Assembly (NCBI GenBank): GCA_003532715.1
Contig: DOEZ01000470.1
Span: forward strand, 2,214-15,964
DNA length: 13,751 nt
Direction: 5' to 3'
Source of the DNA: Planctomycetaceae bacterium
GTDB lineage: Bacteria; Planctomycetota; Planctomycetia; Pirellulales; Thermoguttaceae
Notes under the pieces: generated by a model
Databases searched by the model: none
Told to the model about the DNA's origin: nothing
Seen by the model: only the letters and a program-made list of their open reading frames with translations
Program-made: the position numbers and the translations under genes
Part shown: positions 1 through 6,853 of the stretch, in pieces
Position numbering within the stretch: position 1 is the first letter of the stretch
Layout: each line of letters starts with the position of its first letter

Positions 1-365
1 ACGCCCGCCGCTATGGCCTCGGCGACGAATGCATCGAGCCCGTGCCGATGGATGATCGCATAACTGCCCATTGTGACCATGGGAGCCTCGATGTCTTGCG
101 CGACTCGACGCAGCGTGGCGAAGATATCCGTCAGCTTCACTCCTCGATCGAGCGCCCGAGTAAACGACGCCTGAATCACCGGACCGTCGGCGATCGGGTC
201 GCTGTACGGCAGGCCGACTTCGAACAGGCTCGCGCCCCGCCGACTCAAACACCGCAGAAGCTGCTCGGTGAAATCCAAGTCGGGATCGCCGGCCGTGACA
301 AAAGGCATGAAGGCTTTGCGACCTTGAGTACGCAGTTGTTCAAAGAGCTTGTCGATGGCGGACAT
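1..365 (-). CDS. trpA: Tryptophan synthase alpha subunit (partial, N-terminal 121 residues)
   Basis: TrpA cleaves indole-3-glycerol phosphate to indole and glyceraldehyde 3-phosphate. Indole then passes to TrpB for the last step of tryptophan synthesis in the cytoplasm. Reading the minus strand from the ATG at 365 gives an open frame to the window edge. Near the N-terminus it carries FMPFVTAGDPD, then FEVGLPYSDPIADGPVIQ, the two most characteristic TrpA stretches. By my count the catalytic residues are Glu49 and Asp60, the same numbers as in the E. coli enzyme, which supports this ATG. No clear Shine-Dalgarno sequence precedes it. The gene is cut by the window edge, so about half the protein is missing. 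The upstream tRNA has its own terminator, so trpA is probably not co-transcribed with it. The family assignment is very secure. Confidence 0.95.
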   Translation of the reverse strand, partial: MSAIDKLFEQLRTQGRKAFMPFVTAGDPDLDFTEQLLRCLSRRGASLFEVGLPYSDPIADGPVIQASFTRALDRGVKLTDIFATLRRVAQDIEAPMVTMGSYAIIHRHGLDAFVAEAIAAG

Positions 366-419
366 GGTTGGCGGGTAGCGATTAGGGCCCTTTTCGGCGC
401 CAAAACATGGCCGCCGACG

Positions 420-462
420 CAAAAAAAGGGTATGCGACCCGCGAGGAATCGCAACCCTTTTT
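420..462 (-). terminator. Rho-independent terminator after the tRNA gene
   Basis: On the minus strand, directly 3' of the tRNA, a hairpin pairs AAAAAGGGTTGCGA with TCGCATACCCTTTTT. It has one bulged A, an 11-base loop and a run of T residues after it. Arms lie at about 449-462 and 423-437, with the T-tract complement at 421-427. A/T runs flank both sides, so it could also act on transcripts from the plus side. It separates the tRNA from trpA. Confidence 0.75.
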
Positions 463-469
463 GAAGAAG

Positions 470-543
<74 letters not shown>

Positions 544-699
544 TCATATAGGAGTCTGCACGCAACTGGTTGGCCGGAAAGCGTTTTCGTCGGCCAACAA
601 TCGCATGGCGAAAGCCTATTGTACCACTTCTTCGGCTATCGTCCAGCGGCCCAACAGTTTTTTCCCCGCGCTAGGCCCTCCAGGTCTCATCCATTTTCA

Positions 700-728
700 T
701 TGTCGAACTGCCCAGAGGCAGGTAGACT
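700..728 (+). promoter_or_regulatory. Candidate sigma70-type promoter
   Basis: TTGTCG at 700-705 and TAGACT at 723-728 are separated by 17 bases. Each matches four of six consensus positions. The site lies about 94 bases upstream of the preferred start of the prenyltransferase-repeat gene. Spacing is ideal but the boxes are moderate. The rest of the 544-821 interval shows no other recognisable element. Confidence 0.4.
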
Positions 729-821
729 AGAAGAGTGGGCAAGGAAACATAGAAGACACCCCCCATTGGACAAGAACGCATTATGGTCCCGGGGGGCCAA
801 TGCGTGGAAAATGAGGCGTCG

Positions 822-2417
822 ATGACGCGGCCGGAATCTCGTGTACCGCCGATTTTCCCGTCCGACGGGTCACCGCCGACCGATGTCGTGTCGAGCAAGC
901 TCGCGCAGACCCTGTCGCACGACGGCACCCCCCCTATTGTTGTTTCGTCGCCGTTGGGCAAAGCCAAGCCCCCCAAGCCGCCAGCCCCCGGCGATCCGGC
1001 CAAACCGGTCGCCGAGCGTTCGGACCATGCGGCTCTGAGCGAGCAGGCCATCGCGACCGCGCCCCCCTGGCTGCTCAGCGCGGCGTTCCACATGAGCCTG
1101 CTTATTCTGCTTGGCCTGCTTCTGCTTCCGGCACGTCCCGATCCGCGAATTTCGCTCGAAGCCAGTACCTATGCCGAGCAGCTTGGCGACCAGTTGGACT
1201 TCGAGTCGCCGCTGCCGGGTGAGCAACGCGACGACGCCGAGGCGCCCGTCGTCACGCCCGACCGCTTGCCCGAAGTCGCCGATCCGTTTGCCGCACCCAG
1301 ACCGACGGAGGTGTTTCCCGACGGACGGATGGCGGTCGGCTCGATCGACGCTCCGCAGATCGGCATGGCCCTCCTCGGGCGCGACGAAGGAATGAAACCC
1401 TCGCTCCTCGGAAAGTACGGCGGGAACGACACGACCGAGGCGGCCGTTCAAGCCGGACTGAGGTGGCTCGCGCGGAACCAGCAGCGCGACGGTTCGTGGA
1501 GCCTGACGGGGCCCTACGGCGATGGGGCCACCATTCAAAACCAGTCGGCCGCCACGGCCATGGCGTTGTTGGCCTTTCTGGGCAACGGCCACACCCATCG
1601 ACGGAACACCGAATACACGCAAAACGTCCAGCGCGGCCTGAACTGGATGCTCGGCAAGCAAGATGATGACGGCTGTTTCTTCCACGACGGCGGCTGGAAC
1701 CATCGGTTCTACACCCACGCTCAATGTACGATCGTCTTGTGCGAATTGCTGGCCATGTCGCCGAGCGACGAATCGCTCCGCGAGCCGGCTCGCCGGGCGG
1801 TCCAATACCTTCTCGATTCCCAAAGTGACGAGGGCGGCTGGAAATATCGCCCCCGCTACATGAGCGACGTGTCGGTGACGGGTTGGGTCGTCATGGCGCT
1901 GCAAAGCGCGCGAATGGCCGGCATCGAAATCTCCTCCGAGAACCTGCTCCGGGTCGAGAAGTATCTCGACGACGTGGGCATCGAAGAGGGAAGCCGCTAT
2001 CCCTACGAACGCGGCCACCAGGCCACTCCCGCCATGACGGCCGAAGCCCTTCTCTGTCGTCAGTATCTCGGCTGGACGCGAAACGACAAGCGGCTCCTTC
2101 GCGGCGCCGACTGGCTCGTCATGCCCGAGAATCTGATCGACTATCGGGCGAACCACAATGTCTACTACTGGTATTACGCAGCCCAGGTCATGCACCATCT
2201 CGAGGGCGAACATTGGCAACGGTGGAACCGGGTGATGCGTCAAGAAGTGCCCGCTCATCAGGTCAAGCAGGGCAAAGAGTCGGGCAGTTGGGATCCGTCG
2301 CCGCAAAGCCTCCACGACACGAGCGGCGGCCGGCTCTACGTCACCTGCCTGTCGATCTACATGCTCGAAGTCTACTACCGCCACATGCCGCTGTATTCGA
2401 AGATCGACGTGCGGTAA
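822..2417 (+). CDS. Membrane-anchored prenyltransferase/squalene-oxidase repeat protein
   Basis: This 531-residue protein is of unknown function. A proline-rich N-terminal region of about 80 residues is followed by one hydrophobic segment near residues 83-103 (WLLSAAFHMSLLILLGLLLL). A linker leads into an alpha/alpha-toroid-like C-terminal half with repeats of the QxxDGxW kind (NQQRDGSWSL, KQDDDGCFF, SQSDEGGWKY). Such repeats occur in squalene cyclases, protein prenyltransferase beta subunits and many planctomycete proteins. I do not see the DxDD acid motif of squalene-hopene cyclase, so cyclase activity is not supported. I chose the ATG at 822 because TGAGG lies five bases upstream; an ATG at 783 would add 13 residues without a better site. 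The toroid probably sits on one face of the membrane as a binding scaffold, which is inference. A possible promoter lies at 700-728. Confidence 0.85.
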   Translation: MTRPESRVPPIFPSDGSPPTDVVSSKLAQTLSHDGTPPIVVSSPLGKAKPPKPPAPGDPAKPVAERSDHAALSEQAIATAPPWLLSAAFHMSLLILLGLLLLPARPDPRISLEASTYAEQLGDQLDFESPLPGEQRDDAEAPVVTPDRLPEVADPFAAPRPTEVFPDGRMAVGSIDAPQIGMALLGRDEGMKPSLLGKYGGNDTTEAAVQAGLRWLARNQQRDGSWSLTGPYGDGATIQNQSAATAMALLAFLGNGHTHRRNTEYTQNVQRGLNWMLGKQDDDGCFFHDGGWNHRFYTHAQCTIVLCELLAMSPSDESLREPARRAVQYLLDSQSDEGGWKYRPRYMSDVSVTGWVVMALQSARMAGIEISSENLLRVEKYLDDVGIEEGSRYPYERGHQATPAMTAEALLCRQYLGWTRNDKRLLRGADWLVMPENLIDYRANHNVYYWYYAAQVMHHLEGEHWQRWNRVMRQEVPAHQVKQGKESGSWDPSPQSLHDTSGGRLYVTCLSIYMLEVYYRHMPLYSKIDVR

Positions 2418-2436
2418 GAGCTCGTCTCGACGGAGA

Positions 2437-2463
2437 GTCCACCGCGCCGGCCGGCCCGTGGAC
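2437..2463 (+). terminator. GC-rich hairpin after the prenyltransferase-repeat gene
   Basis: About 20 bases after the stop codon, GTCCAC pairs with GTGGAC around a GC-rich core (GCC-GGCC-GGC) that can pair further. No T-tract follows, so this is only a candidate terminator or 3'-end stabiliser. Confidence 0.35.
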
Positions 2464-2629
2464 CGCTACGATCCGCGCATTCCGATTCGAGAATGGGCGA
2501 CGGGCAGGGTGTTTGGCGATTGGGGCGTGCCTGCCCGTCCGTCGGGTGTACTCCGAACCGAGGCCGTCCCGTATAAATACCTGACAGGGGGCATTGTTCG
2601 TCGGTCGGATCTCGTGGCGGAACAACACC

Positions 2630-3553
2630 ATGCGGGAAAGTGCGTCCGAAAACGCGGAACAACAGGTCCCGGTCGTGCGGGATGAACCGGAAGAGTTGGC
2701 GGCGGCCGGCCAGCGCACAGACTTCGCGACGAACTCCGCGCCGAACGTCCCGGGCGATGAGATCGAGATCCTTCGCCGGCGCGTGCTAGAACTGGAACAG
2801 ACGTTGGCCAACACCCGCGAACGGCTGGAATGGAAACGGCAACTGGCCGCGCAGGTTCAGCGGAGCCTCATGCCGAATCCGTTTCGCGACCCGCGGATTT
2901 GGGTCGACGTGCGTTATGAGTCGATCGACGACGTGGGGGGCGACTACTGCCAGGTGCGATTCTCCGATCGGAACCGCCTCTATTTCACGATATCGGACGT
3001 GACGGGCCACGGCGTCGGGCCGGCGCTGCTGGCGGCCTGTCTTAGCAGCGAAATCCGCTACAGCATTCTCTATGGACGCGAACCTCGCGAGGTGGTGCGG
3101 TCGCTCAACGCGGTTATCTGCGATCACTTCTCGGCGACGAATCTCTATCTGACGTTCTTCGTCGCTTGCATCGACCTCGACGAACGCACCATTACGTGGA
3201 GCGGAGCCGGTCATCCCGGTCCGCTGCTCGTCCGCCGGCGCGGCGAGTCGGTCTTCACGCTCGACAGCCAGAATCCGATGATCGGCATCGCTCGCGACAT
3301 TCTGGCCGCAAAGCCCGACCACACGCTTCCGCTGGAGACCGGCGACCGATTGTTCTTCTACACCGACGGCCTGCCCGAAACGTGCGACGCACGGGGCAAA
3401 CGGTTGGAAACGGCCGGCTTGGCCGACATTGCCGTTCGCGCCGCCTCGCGCGATCTCTTCGAGGTGGCCGATTTCGTTTTCGCCCAGGTCGCCGAACACC
3501 AACACGGCCCATCGACCGACGACCGGACCCTGCTGGTCGCCGAATTGCGCTGA
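2630..3553 (+). CDS. RsbU/SpoIIE-type PP2C serine/threonine phosphatase
   Basis: This 307-residue protein is a predicted cytoplasmic, metal-dependent phosphatase of the PPM/SpoIIE family. Such enzymes typically dephosphorylate STAS-domain anti-anti-sigma factors in partner-switching systems. A polar N-terminus of about 40 residues leads into a short coiled coil (EIEILRRRVLELEQ, near residues 44-80). The phosphatase domain follows: QRSLMPNP, then VGGDYCQV with metal-ligand Asp near 105, then ISDVTGHGVGPAL with Asp near 123. After these come GAGHPGP, YTDGLPE with Asp near 246, and a terminal DDRTLLV. All key acidic residues are present, so it should be active. There is no PAS, GAF, receiver or membrane segment, and no STAS or anti-sigma kinase gene in the window, so the substrate is unknown. 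A TTG at 2594 would add 12 residues. A TATAAA at 2572-2577 has no convincing -35 partner. Confidence 0.9.
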   Translation: MRESASENAEQQVPVVRDEPEELAAAGQRTDFATNSAPNVPGDEIEILRRRVLELEQTLANTRERLEWKRQLAAQVQRSLMPNPFRDPRIWVDVRYESIDDVGGDYCQVRFSDRNRLYFTISDVTGHGVGPALLAACLSSEIRYSILYGREPREVVRSLNAVICDHFSATNLYLTFFVACIDLDERTITWSGAGHPGPLLVRRRGESVFTLDSQNPMIGIARDILAAKPDHTLPLETGDRLFFYTDGLPETCDARGKRLETAGLADIAVRAASRDLFEVADFVFAQVAEHQHGPSTDDRTLLVAELR

Positions 3554-3881
3554 GGCGGGACACCGTCAGTGAGCAACAAGCCAAAGTGCGTTCTGCGCGC
3601 GGCCAATTTGGCCTCGACTTGGCGGCGCGAGTCTTGCCGGCACGACACGGGCGCCGGACGCCACGCTGACCAACTGGTTGGCCGTGACAAGGCCGTAGGC
3701 GGCCCTCAAAGAGCGACTGAGAGACTTCGGGCGAAAGACTCGGCGAGTACGCGAGGCCGCAAATGCGATTCTTGTTGTCTCTGAGAGGCTATCAGGCCCT
3801 GTCGTTGCGTCTTGCCGCTTGCTCCCGGCGCGTAGCGATCAGGAGAGGCTCCCAGTCAGCTTACTATTGCTCATGTCGCTG
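3554..3881. other. Convergent intergenic region, no gene recognised
   Basis: This 328-base spacer lies between the 3' end of the phosphatase gene and the 3' end of the tspO-like gene. I see only short GC-rich inverted repeats, for example GGCCAATTTGGCC near 3601 and CCGGC/GCCGG near 3640-3657, and no T-tracts. Open frames here are short and have no recognisable content. Confidence 0.5.
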
Positions 3882-4379
3882 TCAGCCGTTCAGCCGCCAG
3901 ACGGCGAAGTTCAAAGCGACGGCAAAGGAGACCCAGGCCAGGTACGGCGCAAGAAGAACGCCGGCCAACGTGGAGCGGCGCCAGAAGGCCACCGTTGTCG
4001 CGACGATGGCCGCCCACAGTAGCACGATATCGACCAGCGCGGCCCCGGGGCTGTGCAGGGCGAAGAAGAGCCACGACCAGACGCCGTTGAGCAGCAACTG
4101 GACGACGAACAGCCCCAGCGGCACGGCGGCGACCGCGAGGCCGCCCTGACGCCAGACCAGCCACGCGGCAACCGCCATCATGAGATAGAGCACCGACCAG
4201 ACGGGCCCAAATACCCAGCCAGGGGGCGTCCAGGCCGGTTTGACCAACTCGACGTACCAGCCGCCGACGTTCGGGGCGGTCGCCAGTCCGCCCAGTCCCG
4301 CCACGGCCAAGCAGAGGACGACGGCCGCGACGAGTTCAACCCAGGCGTGTTTCGGGCGCGAGGCTGTCATCATCTCCAT
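3882..4379 (-). CDS. tspO: TspO/MBR-family membrane protein
   Basis: This 165-residue integral membrane protein belongs to the TspO/peripheral-type benzodiazepine receptor family. Family members bind porphyrins and related ligands and are linked to oxidative or stress signalling in bacteria. Five hydrophobic segments are visible. Family signatures include KPAWTPPGWVFGPVWSVLY after the first segment, LNGVWSWLFF in the middle and APYLAWVSFAVALNFAVWRLN at the C-terminus. The length fits the family's usual 150-170 residues. The start is ambiguous because ATG codons at 4379, 4373 and 4370 are close together (MEMM), and none has a clearly better ribosome binding site. It stands alone between the phosphatase gene (convergent) and a lipoprotein gene upstream on the same strand, about 140 bases away, with nothing recognisable in that gap. 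The specific ligand cannot be read from the sequence. Confidence 0.92.
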   Translation of the reverse strand: MEMMTASRPKHAWVELVAAVVLCLAVAGLGGLATAPNVGGWYVELVKPAWTPPGWVFGPVWSVLYLMMAVAAWLVWRQGGLAVAAVPLGLFVVQLLLNGVWSWLFFALHSPGAALVDIVLLWAAIVATTVAFWRRSTLAGVLLAPYLAWVSFAVALNFAVWRLNG

Positions 4380-4519
4380 GACCCACTGAATACGCGCATG
4401 TTCGCTCTGCTTACGGACCTACTCTTGCCCTTTGCCGATTGAACGCGCCGAGGGCAACCAACGGAAGCCCCGTTTCGCGACACTCTGCCATGGATGATGG
4501 TTCAATCGCAATGCAGACG

Positions 4520-5170
4520 TCAATCAGGCTTCTCGACCTGGGCCTTGGCGTCGTTCAGCTCCTTTTCGAGTTGCGACACTTTCGTCTCGGCATCCGACAG
4601 CTTCTTGACTTGATCCTGCAATGCGGCGTTTTCCTGCTCCAACTTCTTGACCTTCGCCTCTGAGTCCTTCGCGGCATTTTCGGCAGCGTCGGCCCGAGCC
4701 TTGGCGGAATCAAGATCCTTCTGGAGTTGCGACGCATGCGTTTTAGCTTCCGCAACCTGACTCTTCGCGTCATCGAGATCCTTTTGGAGTTTCGATACTT
4801 GCGCCTTGGATTCCTCGCCCTGACTCTTCGCGTCATCGAGATCCTTTTGAAGTTCCGACAGTCTCTTCTCAACCTCCGACAGTTTCTTGGCTTGGTTCTT
4901 TAGGTCGACGTTTTCCAGCTCCAGTGCCTCGACCTTGGATTCCGCATTCTTCGCAGCCTGCTCAGCTTGCTCAATCCGATCCTTCCCGGCATCAAGGTCC
5001 TTTTGCAGTTGCGAAACCGTCTCTTGGGTTTTAACCAACGTCGCCTTGAGTTCCTTCAGTTCAGCTACCTTCGTGTTATGCTCGGACTGGCTTACGCAGC
5101 CGGAGATCACGAGCATCCACAGACCGATGGCCCCGAACATGACCACTCGCTTCGAATTCGTCCAGATCAT
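4520..5170 (-). CDS. Coiled-coil lipoprotein with internal repeats
   Basis: This 216-residue protein is predicted to be exported and lipid-anchored. The N-terminus has a basic stretch (NSKR), a hydrophobic core and a lipobox VISGC, with the lipidated Cys at 25. The rest is an almost unbroken, highly charged, Ala/Lys/Glu/Asp/Gln-rich coiled coil without Pro until the last few residues. LQKDLD recurs at residues 55, 107, 128 and 149, and LEKELN at 201. Residues 54-117 align without gaps to 148-211, with 36 of 64 identical by my count. I chose the ATG at 5170 because GGGAG lies seven bases upstream and it places the signal peptide correctly; an ATG at 5251 would bury the signal. The fold recalls Lpp-like or LysM-less envelope spacers, but no family is certain and no function should be assumed. 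Confidence 0.85.
   Translation of the reverse strand: MIWTNSKRVVMFGAIGLWMLVISGCVSQSEHNTKVAELKELKATLVKTQETVSQLQKDLDAGKDRIEQAEQAAKNAESKVEALELENVDLKNQAKKLSEVEKRLSELQKDLDDAKSQGEESKAQVSKLQKDLDDAKSQVAEAKTHASQLQKDLDSAKARADAAENAAKDSEAKVKKLEQENAALQDQVKKLSDAETKVSQLEKELNDAKAQVEKPD
4693..4881 (-). repeat. 63-base tandem repeat in the lipoprotein gene
   Basis: Three units with a 63-base period encode 21-residue (three-heptad) coiled-coil blocks. Two units share an exact 31-base match (4756-4786 and 4819-4849); the third, near 4693-4755, is more diverged. The exact match implies a recent duplication or gene conversion. Confidence 0.8.
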
Positions 5171-5279
5171 CGTCTTTCTCCCGTTGGACAAGCAAGAACC
5201 GTCCCCGCACTGCCGACACTGGCAACGCATTGGCGTAGGCACGGCAACCACCGTATTGTCGACAACAGCAGCTCTGCTG

Positions 5280-5546
5280 TCAACAACGCATTCGTGGAGG
5301 GCGTGATCCGTGTTTTTGGCGGCCCAATTGATGTCTGCAATGTGATGGAACGGTCACTTTGACGGTCTCGACTTCGTCGCACTCGTTGGTGGGAATCAAC
5401 GCTCGCTCGTGCTTCTCGTGGCCAGCTTGCCCGCCGCGCCGCTTCTTCGACTTCCGTCGTGGCAGCTGCGGCCGGGCGTGGGGATGCTGCGAACGGGGCG
5501 GCAGCGAGGAGTTCTGGGGCGTCTTGCCCTTAATCTGCCGTTTCAA
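5280..5546 (-). pseudogene. IS66-type transposase N-terminal remnant
   Basis: The 88-codon frame resembles the N-terminal part of planctomycete IS66 transposases. It has KTPQNSSLPP, then QHPHARPQ, a basic RRKSKKRRGGQAGHEKHER stretch and ALIPTNECDEVE. In intact enzymes a zinc-binding CxxC region and a long DDE catalytic domain follow. Here the similarity fades around VPSHCRHQ and the frame stops soon after, so the catalytic part is absent. The initiator would be a TTG, and the frame stays open upstream (DWIEKLKR to about 5561), so the true start is also unclear. It sits just 3' of the DUF1080 gene, on the same strand. I saw no terminal inverted repeats or target duplication. The family call rests on recalled similarity and should be confirmed by a search. 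Confidence 0.7.
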
Positions 5547-5675
5547 CTTCTCGATCCAATCAGATCCCCCCGCAAAGACCGTTATTCCGCAATGCCGCGT
5601 TCATCGCGACTGGCCGCATTCCCAAAACGCGCCAGATTCCTCGTTCCCCTCAATTCAGTGGATCGCACCCGGGCG

Positions 5676-6419
5676 TCAAGACCCGTTGGTTCCACAGGAA
5701 GACCGAGCGGCCATCGCTGGAGCCGTGGACCGATTGCGATGCAGCTCCAATATGCGCACATTGCGGAACTCGACTCGGTGAGCGTGGCCGCAAAACCCGA
5801 TGTGCCCCTTCGCGTTGGCGAGTCCCTCCAATTTGCCCCCGTGGATCGCCTTGGCGCCGACCTTGCCGAGGTCGCCTTCCGTGATAATGACGCCGTTGAG
5901 GGTCACGCGAATCGCACGGCCCTGCGCCATGATCTCCATGGTGTTCCAACTGCCGGCGGGCTTCGAGTGCCCCCGTTTGCACGCGATGGCGCCGTAGACC
6001 GCACCCGTGAACTGGACCGGTTCGAGATCCTTGTACTCTTCGGCGTCATCGTCGAGGAGTTGGATCTCCATGCCCGTGTACGCAGGTGTTCCCTTGGCCG
6101 GAGCACGGATCCCGACGCCGTTGTTTCCACCCAGCCCCAGCTTATACTCGAACCGCAGGATGAAGTCGCCGTACTGCTTCTTGGTGCAGAAGAAGCCCCT
6201 ACCCTGAGTCGTGCAAACCAGGTTGCCCTTTTCGACGATGTATCCCTTGGTGGCGCCTTGCCAGCCTTCGAGGTTTTTACCGTTGAAGAGGCTGATGAAA
6301 CCTTTTTCATCCACCGCCACCGCAGCCGTCTTCTCTTGTTGCGAGTGAGTCGTCGTTCCCGCGTCGGTCGACAGCGGTGCGGCAAAAATCACCGACAGAA
6401 GCATCAGAGAATATCGCAT
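5676..6419 (-). CDS. Secreted DUF1080 (3-keto-disaccharide hydrolase) domain protein
   Basis: This 247-residue protein begins with a signal peptide (MRYSLMLLSVIFAAPLSTDAG). A single DUF1080 beta-sandwich follows, related to concanavalin-like lectin/glucanase folds. Visible signatures are GFISLFNGKNLEGWQG near the N-terminus, then YGDFILRFEYKL, GGNNGVGIRAP and YTGMEIQLLDDD. Near the end come GSWNTMEIM, LNGVIITEGDL and GHIGFCGH-VEFRNVRI. Some members hydrolyse 3-keto-glycosides made by oxidoreductases; many act in polysaccharide breakdown or are uncharacterised. The start at 6419 has AAGGAG eight bases upstream; an upstream ATG at 6599 would add 60 unrelated residues ahead of the signal peptide. 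After the usual end (RNVRILEL) there is a tail of about 20 residues of odd composition (ending SSCGTNGS) that may reflect loss of the original stop beside the IS66 remnant. Confidence 0.9.
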   Translation of the reverse strand: MRYSLMLLSVIFAAPLSTDAGTTTHSQQEKTAAVAVDEKGFISLFNGKNLEGWQGATKGYIVEKGNLVCTTQGRGFFCTKKQYGDFILRFEYKLGLGGNNGVGIRAPAKGTPAYTGMEIQLLDDDAEEYKDLEPVQFTGAVYGAIACKRGHSKPAGSWNTMEIMAQGRAIRVTLNGVIITEGDLGKVGAKAIHGGKLEGLANAKGHIGFCGHAHRVEFRNVRILELHRNRSTAPAMAARSSCGTNGS

Positions 6420-6658
6420 CTTCGTTTCTCCTTGGGACCAATTCCTCGTGGCCGAAGTATGTATGATACTAGGGTGCGGGCTAGATTGCACTCTGCGTCG
6501 CCGAATATCGAGGATCTCTGCGTCATTCGGGCGGTGCCTGCCATGGGCAGCGAGTCCGAGAGTCGCGCCGCCAGGCCGTGGATCTTGCCGATCCGGCATG
6601 TAACAGGATTAGTTCTTGTTGCCACCGACGCCACAAGCAGGGCGAGAAATGCACCAAC

Positions 6659-6697
6659 AAAAAGGGCCCCGTAGGCGGGGCAGGGACCTACGGGGCC
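6659..6697 (-). terminator. Strong rho-independent terminator on the minus strand
   Basis: A perfect 11-base stem, GGCCCCGTAGG/CCTACGGGGCC (arms 6687-6697 and 6665-6675), has an 11-base loop and is followed on the minus strand by CTTTTTG. It lacks a T-tract in the plus direction. It implies a minus-strand transcript ending here, just after the 46-codon ORF at 6713-6853 and before the DUF1080 gene. Confidence 0.8.
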
Positions 6698-6712
6698 GAA
6701 GAATGGTGGGGT

Positions 6713-6853
6713 CTAGAACTCCCACTGCCAGTATTGTTGCAGCATCTCCCGAAAGGTCAAGCCCCTGGCTGGCGTGAACCGGCGATTTTTTTGTCCGTCG
6801 TCTGAACCGCTTCGACCAGGGGCGGACTGCCGTTCCCGAATCCGCCCAGTCAT
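6713..6853 (-). CDS. Possible small protein, 46 residues, unrecognised
   Basis: A minus-strand frame begins with an ATG at 6853 and ends with TAG at 6713, 15 bases before the stem of a strong terminator. The N-terminal two thirds is basic and polar (MTGRIRERQSAPGR at the start). The C-terminus, LTFREMLQQYWQWEF, is rich in aromatic residues and could form an amphipathic helix. An in-frame TAG lies 60 bases upstream of the ATG, so the gene cannot be much longer. GGGGGA directly abuts the ATG, too close for a normal ribosome binding site. I recognise no family. The terminator is the main support; it could equally serve a noncoding RNA or a decayed gene. Confidence 0.35.
   Translation of the reverse strand: MTGRIRERQSAPGRSGSDDGQKNRRFTPARGLTFREMLQQYWQWEF

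Noticed and set aside
870..2384. 504-codon open frame antisense to the prenyltransferase-repeat gene
   Set aside because: It is a shadow frame in GC-rich DNA with low-complexity translation and no family features; the plus strand carries clear motifs.
2572..2577. TATAAA as a -10 box for the phosphatase gene
   Set aside because: No reasonable -35 box lies 16-18 bases upstream, and the hexamer is part of a small palindrome, GTATAAATAC.
563..3684. 14-base exact repeat (CAACTGGTTGGCCG at 563-576 and 3671-3684)
   Set aside because: About one such match is expected by chance in a window this size, and the flanks are unrelated.
4693..4881. CRISPR-like periodic repeats
   Set aside because: The 63-base period is in frame with three coiled-coil heptads inside a lipoprotein gene, so it is coding repetition and there are no spacers.
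5262..5285. ACAGCA/TGCTGT hairpin near the IS66 remnant as an insertion-sequence end
   Set aside because: The stem is only six bases, with no matching partner at the other end of the remnant and no target duplication.
6455..6471. AGTAT/ATACT inverted repeat upstream of the DUF1080 gene as an operator
   Set aside because: The arms are only five bases and no aligned promoter is convincing, so chance is likely.
5409..6674. 421-codon plus-strand frame across the DUF1080 gene
   Set aside because: It is antisense to a well-supported gene, and its composition is that of a shadow frame.
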